Source: Lutibacter sp. UBA4458 (GTDB lineage: Bacteria; Bacteroidota; Bacteroidia; Flavobacteriales; Flavobacteriaceae). Taken from it: 12,481 nt of DNA. A program made the position numbers and the translations under genes. Of this stretch, positions 5,946-12,481 are shown piece by piece (position 1 is the stretch's first letter; each line of letters starts with the position of its first letter). The stretch is taken from the NCBI GenBank assembly GCA_002390165.1, contig DGOU01000157.1, forward strand, positions 1 to 12,481. Direction: 5' to 3'. The notes beneath the pieces were generated by a model. The model was not told the origin of the DNA. It worked only from the letters and a program-made list of their open reading frames with translations, and ran no database searches.

Positions 5946-7073
5946 TTATTTGATCATGTTTTCTGAACAGAACTCTAAAGAAATATTCAATCTGGAAAAC
6001 ATTTTATCAAAATGACCACCACCGTGGAATGCAGAAGTATGATCTATACCCATTGCATCTAACTTTTGAATGAAGTAACCATAAGTTAAACCCCAACCAA
6101 ACTCATCCAATTCTCCAACATCAAAATAGATGCCATTTAAAGATTTGAAATCATCACCATAAATATCTAACATTGTATAAGGATCGTTTTCAAGCCATTG
6201 CGCCAAAACAGAATCAATTATTTCACCAGAAGGATATTCAAAGAAAAGATCTACCATAAAAGGTGGATTATTCAAATTTGGAGACCATGCTGCCGACATG
6301 GCATACATAGCACTAGTTAGAAATTTTGAAGGATCTGGTCCAATCATACCGTCAGGGTTTTCTGTAATTATTTGAGGTATATAGGCCGGAAATGCCTGAA
6401 AGAATAATGGGGCACTGTGTGAAGCTACAACACCAAATTTATCAGCGTGTTTCATACCAAGTTTCATAGCACCATAACCACCTTGTGAAAAACCAATAAC
6501 AGCACGACTATCTCTATTGGTAATCGTATTATATCTGTTATCTATATAATTAACCAGATCATAAGCAATATAGTCTTCGAAATTACCATTCAATATAGAA
6601 TTGGAATAAAAACTAAACCCATAAGCACTAGCAGCATTTGGCATAACAATAATCATTGGAGCAATCTTTTTTGAGAGAATAAGTTCATCCATCCAATCTT
6701 TAAACCCTTCTTCAGGAAAGTCAGGATAATTTTTAAATACACCGTTGGGATCTACCCATTCCTCCCAGGATTGTATATCAATAAATGACTTTTCAGAGAA
6801 TGGTAAGCCGTGAAGTAGATAAACAACAGGATATCCTTGTGCATTTTTTCTGTCATATCCGGGCGGGGTATAAACCTGCATTTTCCTGATATTTGAATTA
6901 CCAATGACATTGTCGGTAAGAGCATCACTTATAAACTCTTTGTTTTGTAATTTACTCTTATGGATAATCAATTTACTTTCTTGATTATCATCTAGTTCAA
7001 GAATATCGTTATCGCAACAACATAACGTCGTAATTGCTGTAAGAAATCCAATAATAAAAATTAATTTTTTCAT
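5946..7073 (-). CDS. Lipid-anchored esterase-D-type alpha/beta hydrolase
   Basis: A 375-residue secreted hydrolase of the putative esterase family (PF00756: esterase D, feruloyl esterases, FrmB). It has an N-terminal signal (MKKLIFIIGFLTAITTL) ending in three cysteines (18-20) then DND; the exact lipidated Cys is unclear, with Cys20 giving an Asp-rich mature start. Family features follow in order: VYTPPGYD (67-74), VVYLLHGLP with the oxyanion region (83-91), IIVMPNA (141-147), the nucleophile elbow GFSQGGYG (Ser196), a probable acid in DVGELDEFG (Asp323) and HGGGHF with catalytic His354. The triad looks complete, so it should be active on an ester, possibly of a plant or algal carbohydrate, but the substrate cannot be read. 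It lies downstream of the hybrid regulator on the same strand, 232 bases apart. Confidence 0.87.
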   Translation of the reverse strand: MKKLIFIIGFLTAITTLCCCDNDILELDDNQESKLIIHKSKLQNKEFISDALTDNVIGNSNIRKMQVYTPPGYDRKNAQGYPVVYLLHGLPFSEKSFIDIQSWEEWVDPNGVFKNYPDFPEEGFKDWMDELILSKKIAPMIIVMPNAASAYGFSFYSNSILNGNFEDYIAYDLVNYIDNRYNTITNRDSRAVIGFSQGGYGAMKLGMKHADKFGVVASHSAPLFFQAFPAYIPQIITENPDGMIGPDPSKFLTSAMYAMSAAWSPNLNNPPFMVDLFFEYPSGEIIDSVLAQWLENDPYTMLDIYGDDFKSLNGIYFDVGELDEFGWGLTYGYFIQKLDAMGIDHTSAFHGGGHFDKMFSRLNISLEFCSENMIK

Positions 7074-7108
7074 GATAAAGATTTTTAAAAGTTAAACAAT
7101 ATCTTCTG

Positions 7109-7120
7109 AGTTTATAAACT
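7109..7120. repeat. 12-bp palindrome upstream of the esterase
   Basis: AGTTTATAAACT is a perfect palindrome 36-47 bases before the esterase ATG, where an operator could lie. The wider CTGAGTTT (7106-7113) also has a distant complement AAACTCAG at 7160-7167. AT-rich palindromes of this length can arise by chance. Confidence 0.3.
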
Positions 7121-7305
7121 TGATTCTTTCTATTGATTAAATAGTCTATTTCTAGTAACAAACTCAGTTGATTTATCACCAATAAAATTAATTGTTATAA
7201 AAGTGTAAGGCTTTACTAAATGTGCCAAATGTTTTGCTATTTGTATCAAATTGAAGAGAAATGGGTAGTCGTTTAGATAAATGGAGAAACTAGCGGATTT
7301 ATTAA

Positions 7306-9459
7306 TTAACCTTTTGCTTTGCTTGGTGACACACCAAACTCTTCTGAATAAACTCTGCTAAAGTGAGAAAGATTTTTAAATCCGGTATCATAGGCTACTT
7401 CACTAACGTTTAATTCAGTGCTAAGCAATAATTCTTTAGCTTTTATCAAACGAAGTTTTCGAATAAATTGATGAATACTTGTATTGGTAAGTGCTGAAAA
7501 TTTACGGTATAGTTGTGATCTGCTCATTGCCATGGAACGACACAATTCAGTAATCCCAAATTCTTCTTCACAAAGATGTGTTTCCAGATTTTCACGTACT
7601 TTTTTCATAAAAGAATCTTCTGTTGTTAATCTATGATCTGAAATATATTGAGAAGCATCTGGCAATATAGCCAATGTCTTATATCTTTCCTGTAGTGATT
7701 TTCGTAGTTTTATTAACTTTTCTATTCGGACAAATAATTCTTTTCTGTTGAAAGGTTTAGCCAGATAAACGTCAGCACCTGCATTTAGTCCTTCCATTTT
7801 TGATTCTACACCATTTAGGGCTGTTAAGATAACTACCGGTATATGACTTGTTCTAAGGTCTTTTTTTAATTTTTTACAAAATGAAAAACCATCCATTACC
7901 GGCATCATCACATCACTTATCACCAGATCAGGTATCAAATTAATGGCCTTTTCAAAACCATCTTTTCCATTTTTAGAATATTCAATTTGATAATCTTTAG
8001 ATAAGATAGAGCTTAGATATTGTGTTACATCTTTATGATCTTCTACAATTAGTATTACTAATTTCTCATTCTTATTTTCTTCATGCTTATGCTTAGGTTT
8101 TTTATCAGAAATATTTGAACGTTCAGAAAGATCAAATTCTTTTAAAAGCTGTTCATGTCCTTTCTGCTCTTTATTGGTTATTGGCAAACAAACAGTAAAT
8201 GTAGAACCTTTGTTTAATATACTTTTTACCCAAACTTTTCCTTTCAGTAATTTTACCAGTTCTTTTGTATAAGCTAGACCAAGCCCAGTTCCAGCTGTAA
8301 GTTGTTCTTTACTGTTATCTGATTGAAAATACCTGTTAAAAACTTTTGGAAGATGTTCTTTTGGTATTCCTGATCCTGTATCCTTAACAGTTAAGATCAA
8401 TTGATTTTCTGAAGTATTTCCATCTTTTATAACAGAAACATGTATCAACCCTCCTACAGGTGTAAATTTTATAGCGTTTGAAAGGAGATTTGATATGATA
8501 TCCATAACTTTATCAGGGTCGAAGTCCATTATAATTTCTTCAGGCTCTGCTTTAAATAATATTTTAATTTTTTTTGAATCAGCAAGTGAATGAAAAGACT
8601 CTATCAGATATTTTATATAAATGGCAATATCATCCTGAATCAAATTTACCGCTATTAGACTGGCTTCTAATTTAGACAGATCGAGCATTTGATTGGTTAG
8701 ATTCAACAGGTTCTTACCATTACGTTTGATCATTTTCAATCCTTCATCCATCCATTCATCCGGATTGTCTTTTATTTGATCGGCCATACCCAGAATAATG
8801 GTTAATGGTGTACGAAATTCATGTGTAATATGAGTGTAGAATTTTGTTTTAAATTCATCCAGTTCTTTCATTCTGTGTTTTTCTTTCTTTTTTAGCTTTT
8901 CAAATTGGGTTGTATAATAATAAAGTCCTAGAAAAGCCATGGAAATACCTATTGTGAAACCTAGAAAGTAATAATATATGATGTAACTCTTTGGGTTATC
9001 AGGTTGTAATAATGTTACTGTTATCATCCCAATCATAAAGAATAAGAAAATAAAAAATGCTCGTTTCTTATTAGGTAAGGTGATTGCATAAACAGGGGCA
9101 ATAAGGCCAATAAAGATAACACCGCCAGCATGTAATAGGCCTCCCATTAGATAAGCTTTCACAATTGAAAGTACAAGGATTACAATTTGTGAAAATAAAG
9201 CATATGTTTCAATATGATTTTTATGAAAATGAAATACAAAAAGACTTAAAACTATAGAACTTATCCATATAGAATTTAGAAATACTACAAAAGAACCTTC
9301 ATGTGTTCCAATTACAGCACTCATTAGTATTAATAAAGGTAATCCGGTAACGTTAAGAAGCCACCAGATCTTTTTGATCATAATTGTTTCCTCGCTATCG
9401 CCAGGATGGTGTAGGTAGTTGATCAACCAGGAATTTATTTTTTGAACAGTAGATTCCAT
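7306..9459 (-). CDS. Hybrid histidine kinase/response regulator with AraC-type DNA-binding domain
   Basis: A 717-residue single-protein two-component system at the inner membrane. Residues 33-182 hold about six hydrophobic helices with no large periplasmic sensor, unlike the beta-propeller sensors of classical Bacteroides HTCS proteins. A short coiled segment leads to HisKA with phospho-acceptor His213 (THITHEFRTPL). The ATPase domain has the N box (SNLLSNAIKF, Asn328), G1 (DTGSGIP from 360) and G2 (GTGLGL, 390-395). A Lys/His-rich linker (452-466) precedes the receiver: acidic pair Glu473/Asp474, phospho-acceptor Asp516 (ISDVMMP), Thr546 and Lys568 (AKPF). An AraC/XylS helix-turn-helix fills 620-715. 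All catalytic residues are present. The signal and targets are unknown; the esterase downstream is the nearest candidate. An inverted repeat sits just before its start. Confidence 0.92.
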   Translation of the reverse strand: MESTVQKINSWLINYLHHPGDSEETIMIKKIWWLLNVTGLPLLILMSAVIGTHEGSFVVFLNSIWISSIVLSLFVFHFHKNHIETYALFSQIVILVLSIVKAYLMGGLLHAGGVIFIGLIAPVYAITLPNKKRAFFIFLFFMIGMITVTLLQPDNPKSYIIYYYFLGFTIGISMAFLGLYYYTTQFEKLKKKEKHRMKELDEFKTKFYTHITHEFRTPLTIILGMADQIKDNPDEWMDEGLKMIKRNGKNLLNLTNQMLDLSKLEASLIAVNLIQDDIAIYIKYLIESFHSLADSKKIKILFKAEPEEIIMDFDPDKVMDIISNLLSNAIKFTPVGGLIHVSVIKDGNTSENQLILTVKDTGSGIPKEHLPKVFNRYFQSDNSKEQLTAGTGLGLAYTKELVKLLKGKVWVKSILNKGSTFTVCLPITNKEQKGHEQLLKEFDLSERSNISDKKPKHKHEENKNEKLVILIVEDHKDVTQYLSSILSKDYQIEYSKNGKDGFEKAINLIPDLVISDVMMPVMDGFSFCKKLKKDLRTSHIPVVILTALNGVESKMEGLNAGADVYLAKPFNRKELFVRIEKLIKLRKSLQERYKTLAILPDASQYISDHRLTTEDSFMKKVRENLETHLCEEEFGITELCRSMAMSRSQLYRKFSALTNTSIHQFIRKLRLIKAKELLLSTELNVSEVAYDTGFKNLSHFSRVYSEEFGVSPSKAKG

Positions 9460-9490
9460 ACATGCTTTTATTCAACAACATTGACTACAA

Positions 9491-9510
9491 ATGTTAACTT
9501 GAGTTAACAT
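9491..9510 (-). promoter_or_regulatory. Inverted repeat upstream of the hybrid regulator
   Basis: ATGTTAAC (9491-9498), TTGA, then GTTAACAT (9503-9510) are perfect 8-bp arms. On the minus strand an imperfect -7 box, AACATTTG (9495-9488), overlaps one arm and lies 29 bases before the ATG at 9459. The overlap suggests an operator controlling this gene, possibly by its own product, though AraC-type proteins usually bind direct rather than inverted repeats. Confidence 0.45.
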
Positions 9511-9595
9511 ATTCCTTTTTTGAGAAAATTTTCACCAAAACTTATAAGAATAAAATTTTCAACAATAGAAATATTAAAAATTAGGACATTAAAGT

Positions 9596-9990
9596 TAGCT
9601 AATAAAATGTTGTTTTACAAGTAGTTTTGTATTTATTTCTTTATAAATATTGATTATAATATGTTGTTCTTTTAGATGTTTTTTTGATTTTAATCGGTTT
9701 GATATCATGATGTAAATGTTTTCCTACTTTATAACACCAGACAAAAGAAATCTTGTCCAACGAACTCTCTATCTACAACCGAACAATCTATTCTGTCTTT
9801 ACCAAAAAACCTGATATATCTGTTTACAAGAATGATTCGTTCATTACAATTAGAGTTGCCTATTTTATCAAGTATTGAAAACAATAAAGTAAAGGAACTC
9901 CTTAGCAAACAATACCTAACATAAAGATATTGATATTGGTTTTCTCCGAACTTCTAATTGGTCCAGTTTATAGTTAATGTTTAATCGTCT
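9596..9990 (-). pseudogene. Degenerate, internally deleted IS4-family transposase
   Basis: Conceptual translation of the minus strand, with frame changes, follows the IS4/DDE_Tnp_1 order. Near 9963 is a decayed first catalytic region (LD, then N, a stop in place of W, and KFGE), followed by NINIFMLGIV, then a block with GNSNCNERIILVNRYIRFFG (9791-9850 region) and the DREFVG motif at 9756-9773. Directly after, in another frame, FVWCYKVGKHL...IKPIKIKK (9745-9680) is the family's C-terminal segment. About 150 residues that normally separate these, including the catalytic Glu region, are missing. Several stops and shifts are present, so it is inactive. Full-length relatives have about 370 residues. 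The ends are approximate; I could not find terminal repeats or a target duplication. Confidence 0.82.
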
Positions 9991-9999
9991 TAAACTGGA
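9962..9999. repeat. 9-bp inverted repeat within the transposase remnant
   Basis: TCCAGTTTA (9962-9970) and TAAACTGGA (9991-9999) are exact reverse complements 20 bases apart. The left arm overlaps the codon for the presumed first catalytic Asp, so it is unlikely to be an intact IS end; possibly chance or a product of rearrangement. Confidence 0.35.
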
Positions 10000-10035
10000 A
10001 ATAATGCATCATAAATAATCTAGAAAATCACGAAT

Positions 10036-10072
10036 AAAAAAACTCTCTTGAAATTCTCAAGAGAGTTTTTTT
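10036..10072. terminator. Strong bidirectional terminator
   Basis: CTCTCTTGA (10043-10051) pairs perfectly with TCAAGAGAG (10057-10065) around a 5-base loop, flanked by seven A on the left and seven T on the right. It therefore works in both directions by sequence. It sits between the transposase remnant and the methyltransferase fragment. It may serve lpdA transcripts, whose stop is over 300 bases away, or be a leftover of lost genes. Confidence 0.8.
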
Positions 10073-10077
10073 ATCTT

Positions 10078-10144
10078 ATAACCCAACTGGAGACCATGTA
10101 TATTCCGAGTTGGAAACCCGCCAGTTAAAATTATTGGGGAGTGA
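10078..10144 (+). pseudogene. Remnant of the 3' end of a methyltransferase gene
   Basis: This matches 2457-2523 of the intact methyltransferase gene without gaps, 58 of 67 bases by hand count (constant offset 7621). In the same frame it reads ITQLETMYIPSWKPAS, a stop, then NYWGVM, corresponding to residues 181-203; the stop replaces Tyr197. Six of the nine differences are silent third-position changes, suggesting the copy diverged as a working paralog before decaying. No sequence for the upstream 180 residues remains; the match ends at the terminator hairpin. Confidence 0.85.
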
Positions 10145-10152
10145 TGGAAGTA

Positions 10153-10237
10153 AGTCAAACCATTAATCAGATGAATATCGCTTACTAAGTGAGGGTTTGA
10201 CTATAACTGTTTTGTAATTATTAGTCAAGCACTCACT
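10153..10237. repeat. Three-armed set of overlapping inverted repeats
   Basis: AGTCAAACC (10153-10161) is complementary to GGTTTGACT (10194-10202). The larger middle arm AGTGAGGGTTTGACTA (10188-10203) also pairs in 14 of 16 positions with TAGTCAAGCACTCACT (10222-10237). The middle arm can pair with only one partner at a time. No gene starts directly downstream on the plus strand, so an RNA switch is unlikely; a decayed repeat element is more plausible. Confidence 0.55.
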
Positions 10238-10257
10238 AATTCCTTACCCAATCATCA

Positions 10258-10289
10258 GATGACTAATAAACTCAACGGGTAGAGTCATC
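10258..10289. repeat. Short inverted repeat
   Basis: GATGACT (10258-10264) and AGTCATC (10283-10289) are exact complements 18 bases apart. They share words (ATCAGATGA, ATCAGGTGA) with neighbouring repeats, suggesting one scattered repeat family. Confidence 0.4.
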
Positions 10290-10315
10290 AGGTGAATTGA
10301 CATGTTTTTTGCTAT

Positions 10316-10358
10316 TCACGGGGTGAATATCTCTGTTACGGTTAGATTCACCCCGTGA
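10316..10358. repeat. 13-bp inverted repeat with self-palindromic arms
   Basis: TTCACGGGGTGAAT (10315/16-10328) is complementary to ATTCACCCCGTGA (10346-10358) across a 17-base loop. The left arm is itself a small palindrome (TTCAC-GGG-GTGAA). It is the most GC-rich patch of the intergenic region. On the minus strand it is followed by GCAAAAAAC, not a T run, so it is a poor terminator for lpdA although it lies 37 bases past its stop. Confidence 0.65.
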
Positions 10359-10365
10359 GTGAGAG

Positions 10366-10400
10366 TTTTAACTTTTTACTTTAAACTTTTAACTTTAAAG
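10366..10400. repeat. Heptamer tandem repeat (five units) over the lpdA stop
   Basis: Five consecutive 7-base units read TTTTAAC, TTTTTAC, TTTAAAC, TTTTAAC, TTTAAAG on the plus strand. The last unit contains the lpdA stop codon (10395-10397). Repeats of this type after genes can vary in copy number by slippage. Confidence 0.6.
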
Positions 10401-11783
10401 ATGTATCACCTCATCATAAGCATCAGCAACAGCTTCCATAACCGCTTCACTCATCGTAGGATGTGGATGAATAGCTTTTAAAACCTCATGACCTGTAGTT
10501 TCTAATTTTCTCCCTAAAACAGCTTCAGCAATCATATCGGTTACTCCTGCACCAATCATATGGCAACCCAACCATTCACCATATTTCGCGTCGAAAATTA
10601 CTTTTACAAATCCTTCGGTAGTTCCAGCAGCAGCAGCTTTACCAGATGCTGAAAATGGAAATTTACCAACTTTAATATCAAAGCCTTTTTCTTTTGCCTG
10701 GTTTTCTGTTAAACCTACACTTGCAATTTCAGGTGTTGCATAAGTACATCCAGGAATATTACCATAATCAATCGATTCCGGATTTAAACCTGCAATTTTT
10801 TCTACACAAGTAATTCCTTCCGCAGAAGCGACATGTGCCAGGGCAGGCCCAGGAACAACATCACCAATAGCATAATAACCAGGTAAATTTGTTTGGTAAA
10901 AGTCATTTACCAAAATTTTATCTTTATCAATTACAATTCCAACATCTTCTAACCCAATATTCTCAATATTTGATTTTATTCCAACTGCGGATAGAATTAC
11001 ATCTGCTTCTAAAGTTATTTCACCTTTATTAGTAGTTACCGTAGCTTTTACACCTTTACCCGAAGTGTCCACCTTAGTTACACTTGAATTGGTCATTACT
11101 TTAATTTTAGACTTTTTTAACGAGCGTTCAAATTGTTTTGAAACTTCTTCATCTTCCAACGGAACTACATTTGGTAAAAATTCAACAATCGTTACTTTAG
11201 TTCCCATAGAGTTATAAAAATGAGCGAATTCAACACCAATAGCCCCTGAACCTACAATAATCATAGAATCTGGTTGTTTAGGTAGAGTCATCGCTTGGCG
11301 GTAGCCTATAACTTTTTTCCCATCTATAGGTAAAAATGGCAATTCACGAGATCTAGCACCCGTCGCAATAATTATATGATCCGCCGAATATTCGGTAACT
11401 TTTTTATCTTTATCGGTAACTTCAACTTTTTTACCAGATTTTATTTTTCCAAAACCATCAATGACATCAATTTTATTTTTTTTCATTAAAAACTGAACGC
11501 CTTTGCTCATCCCTTCAGCAACATTCCGACTTCGTTTTATAATTGCTGAAAAATCTTTATCAATTTCTTTAGCCTTCAAACCATAACTATCTACATGTTT
11601 TAAGTAATCATATACCTGAGCACTTTTTAACAAAGCTTTTGTAGGAATGCAACCCCAGTTCAAACAAATACCTCCAAGGTTTTCTCTTTCAACAACAGCA
11701 ACTTTAAAACCAAGTTGTGATGCTCTAATTGCTGTCACATATCCTCCGGGTCCACTTCCAATAATTATAATATCATATTTCAT
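10395..11783 (-). CDS. lpdA: Dihydrolipoyl dehydrogenase (E3)
   Basis: A 462-residue flavoprotein that reoxidises dihydrolipoamide with NAD+, the shared E3 subunit of the pyruvate and 2-oxoglutarate dehydrogenase complexes and the glycine cleavage system. Motifs in order: FAD-binding GSGPGGY (9-15), redox disulfide GGICLNWGCIPTK (Cys40 and Cys45), NAD-binding GSGAIGVEFA near 178-187, the second FAD motif YYAIGDVVPG, and the C-terminal dimer-interface base HPHPTMSE (His441 with Glu446). Length and residues are fully typical, so it should be active. No E1 or E2 genes are adjacent. It starts 56 bases after the permease stop on the same strand, but a TAAATTTG box at that stop suggests its own promoter. 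Start at the ATG beginning MKYDIIIIG. Confidence 0.97.
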   Translation of the reverse strand: MKYDIIIIGSGPGGYVTAIRASQLGFKVAVVERENLGGICLNWGCIPTKALLKSAQVYDYLKHVDSYGLKAKEIDKDFSAIIKRSRNVAEGMSKGVQFLMKKNKIDVIDGFGKIKSGKKVEVTDKDKKVTEYSADHIIIATGARSRELPFLPIDGKKVIGYRQAMTLPKQPDSMIIVGSGAIGVEFAHFYNSMGTKVTIVEFLPNVVPLEDEEVSKQFERSLKKSKIKVMTNSSVTKVDTSGKGVKATVTTNKGEITLEADVILSAVGIKSNIENIGLEDVGIVIDKDKILVNDFYQTNLPGYYAIGDVVPGPALAHVASAEGITCVEKIAGLNPESIDYGNIPGCTYATPEIASVGLTENQAKEKGFDIKVGKFPFSASGKAAAAGTTEGFVKVIFDAKYGEWLGCHMIGAGVTDMIAEAVLGRKLETTGHEVLKAIHPHPTMSEAVMEAVADAYDEVIHL

Positions 11784-11834
11784 CTTTGAAAATTTATTTT
11801 AAAATATAAATCTTAGTTATCCATTAATAGTTTG

Positions 11835-11842
11835 CAAATTTA
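11835..11842 (-). promoter_or_regulatory. Candidate -7 promoter box of lpdA
   Basis: On the minus strand TAAATTTG matches TAnnTTTG and overlaps the permease stop codon, 52 bases before the lpdA ATG. No matching -33 TTG was found at 17-23 bases, so lpdA might instead be read through from the permease gene. Confidence 0.4.
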
Positions 11843-12481
11843 ATCAAATTTTATTGCTTTTACCGGACTAATTTTACTAACAATTAGTGATGGTATAATT
11901 AACATTAACAAACATAAGATTAAGGTGCCCAAATTAATCATGGCTATATGCTTAATGCTAAGATAAACAGGAGCTTGACTCACATAATAAGTTTCTGGAT
12001 TCAAAGAAATTATACCAAAATATTTTTGAATTAAAAGTAATCCTATGCCAATAATATTGCCCCAAAATAAACCTCTGCCAATCAGATAGGAGGCATTGTA
12101 CAAAAATATCTTACGAATACTCCAATTGTTATTTCCAAGAGCTTTTAATATACCAATCATTTGAGTTCGCTCTAAAATTAAAACCAATAAGGCTGTGATC
12201 ATGTTAATACCAGCAATCAATATCATAATGCCAATTATAACGGCTATATTGGTATCAAATAGACGTAGCCATTCAAATATAGCGGGGAATTTTTCGGCAA
12301 TAGTATAAGCGTTTAAAGAGGAGTCTATGTCACTATACACTTGAAATCCTGTTTCTTTCAAATCATCAAAATCATGAATAAACACCTCAAAACCACCAAC
12401 CTTATCATCTTCCCATTTATTAATTTTTTGGATATGGCGAATATCTCCTATGATATAACTTTCATCAAATTCTTCAAAGCC
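11840..12481 (-). CDS. FtsX/LolC-LolE-type ABC transporter permease (C-terminal part)
   Basis: The frame is open from the right window edge to the stop at 11840, giving the last 213 residues; the N-terminus lies outside. The visible part begins with the end of the periplasmic domain (GFEEFDESYIIGDI, then VGGFEVFIHDFDDL) and then carries three hydrophobic helices at about 78-103, 128-153 and 179-202. The loop ERTQMIGILKALG after the first helix and the ending ISPVKAIKFD are typical of the FtsX domain of lipoprotein-releasing (LolC/E) permeases. It would work in the inner membrane with a LolD-type ATPase not seen here. An in-frame GTG at 12385 is internal, not the start. Whether it truly serves lipoprotein release is inferred from family resemblance. 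Confidence 0.88.
   Translation of the reverse strand, partial: GFEEFDESYIIGDIRHIQKINKWEDDKVGGFEVFIHDFDDLKETGFQVYSDIDSSLNAYTIAEKFPAIFEWLRLFDTNIAVIIGIMILIAGINMITALLVLILERTQMIGILKALGNNNWSIRKIFLYNASYLIGRGLFWGNIIGIGLLLIQKYFGIISLNPETYYVSQAPVYLSIKHIAMINLGTLILCLLMLIIPSLIVSKISPVKAIKFD

Larger units (their letters stand above)
9460..10394. other. 935-base region without an intact gene: remnants and repeats
   Basis: From left to right it holds the palindrome upstream of the hybrid regulator, a decayed IS4-family transposase, a bidirectional terminator, a fragment of a methyltransferase gene, several overlapping inverted repeats and a heptamer repeat reaching the lpdA stop. Between 9511 and 9595 I see nothing but AT-rich sequence. 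Confidence 0.75.

Noticed and set aside
9704..9921. Plus-strand open stretch without a proper start, ending IENNKVKELLSKQYLT
   Set aside because: The opposite strand carries clear transposase motifs; the plus reading is its antisense shadow.
10316..10358. Large hairpin as the lpdA terminator
   Set aside because: On the minus strand it is followed by A-rich rather than T-rich sequence, so it lacks the release signal.
10150..10360. CRISPR array
   Set aside because: The repeats are inverted, irregular in length and spacing, and there are no cas genes.
12385..12481. Permease starting at the in-frame GTG at 12385
   Set aside because: The frame stays open to the edge and the upstream residues continue the permease periplasmic domain.

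Overview
The window reads as chromosomal DNA from a member of the Bacteroidota, most likely a flavobacterium. The DNA is strongly AT-rich, start codons lack Shine-Dalgarno sequences, TAnnTTTG-type -7 promoter boxes precede several genes, and one lipoprotein has a CSDDDD sorting signal typical of that phylum. Family types (LolC/E-like permease, hybrid kinase fused to an AraC domain, TolB-like/TPR protein) fit the same group.

Layout. Positions 1-1721 (minus strand) hold three thiol peroxidases of different subfamilies: a truncated Tpx at the left edge, a typical 2-Cys peroxiredoxin, and a Prx6-type peroxiredoxin. Divergent from them at 1917 is a methyltransferase resembling the animal TMT1/METTL7 thiol methyltransferases. 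Next on the plus strand come a membrane-anchored TolB-like/TPR protein (2692-4473) and a two-gene unit of small lipoproteins (4724-5634). On the minus strand follow a lipid-anchored esterase-D-type hydrolase (5946-7073) and a one-protein hybrid two-component regulator (7306-9459), which lies upstream of the esterase in the same direction. The right end carries dihydrolipoyl dehydrogenase (lpdA, 10395-11783) and the C-terminal part of an FtsX/LolC/E-type ABC permease that runs off the window.

The 935-base stretch 9460-10394 has no intact gene, yet it is the richest in history. It contains a decayed, internally deleted IS4-family transposase (minus strand), a strong bidirectional terminator, and a roughly 67-base remnant of the 3' end of a methyltransferase gene paralogous to the intact one at 1917-2537, with an in-frame stop. 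It also holds a cluster of interlocking inverted repeats and a heptamer tandem repeat touching the lpdA stop codon.

Working together: the first 2.5 kb looks like a peroxide/thiol defence neighbourhood with separate promoters, not one operon. Two promoters (tpx and the 4724 lipoprotein) appear to start inside the terminator of the preceding gene. The hybrid regulator may control the adjacent esterase, but only position supports this. I found no CRISPR array, tRNA, rRNA or phage genes. I did not find a convincing wholly new system; the most interesting items are the gene/IS graveyard at 9596-10400 and the palindrome around the peroxiredoxin promoter.
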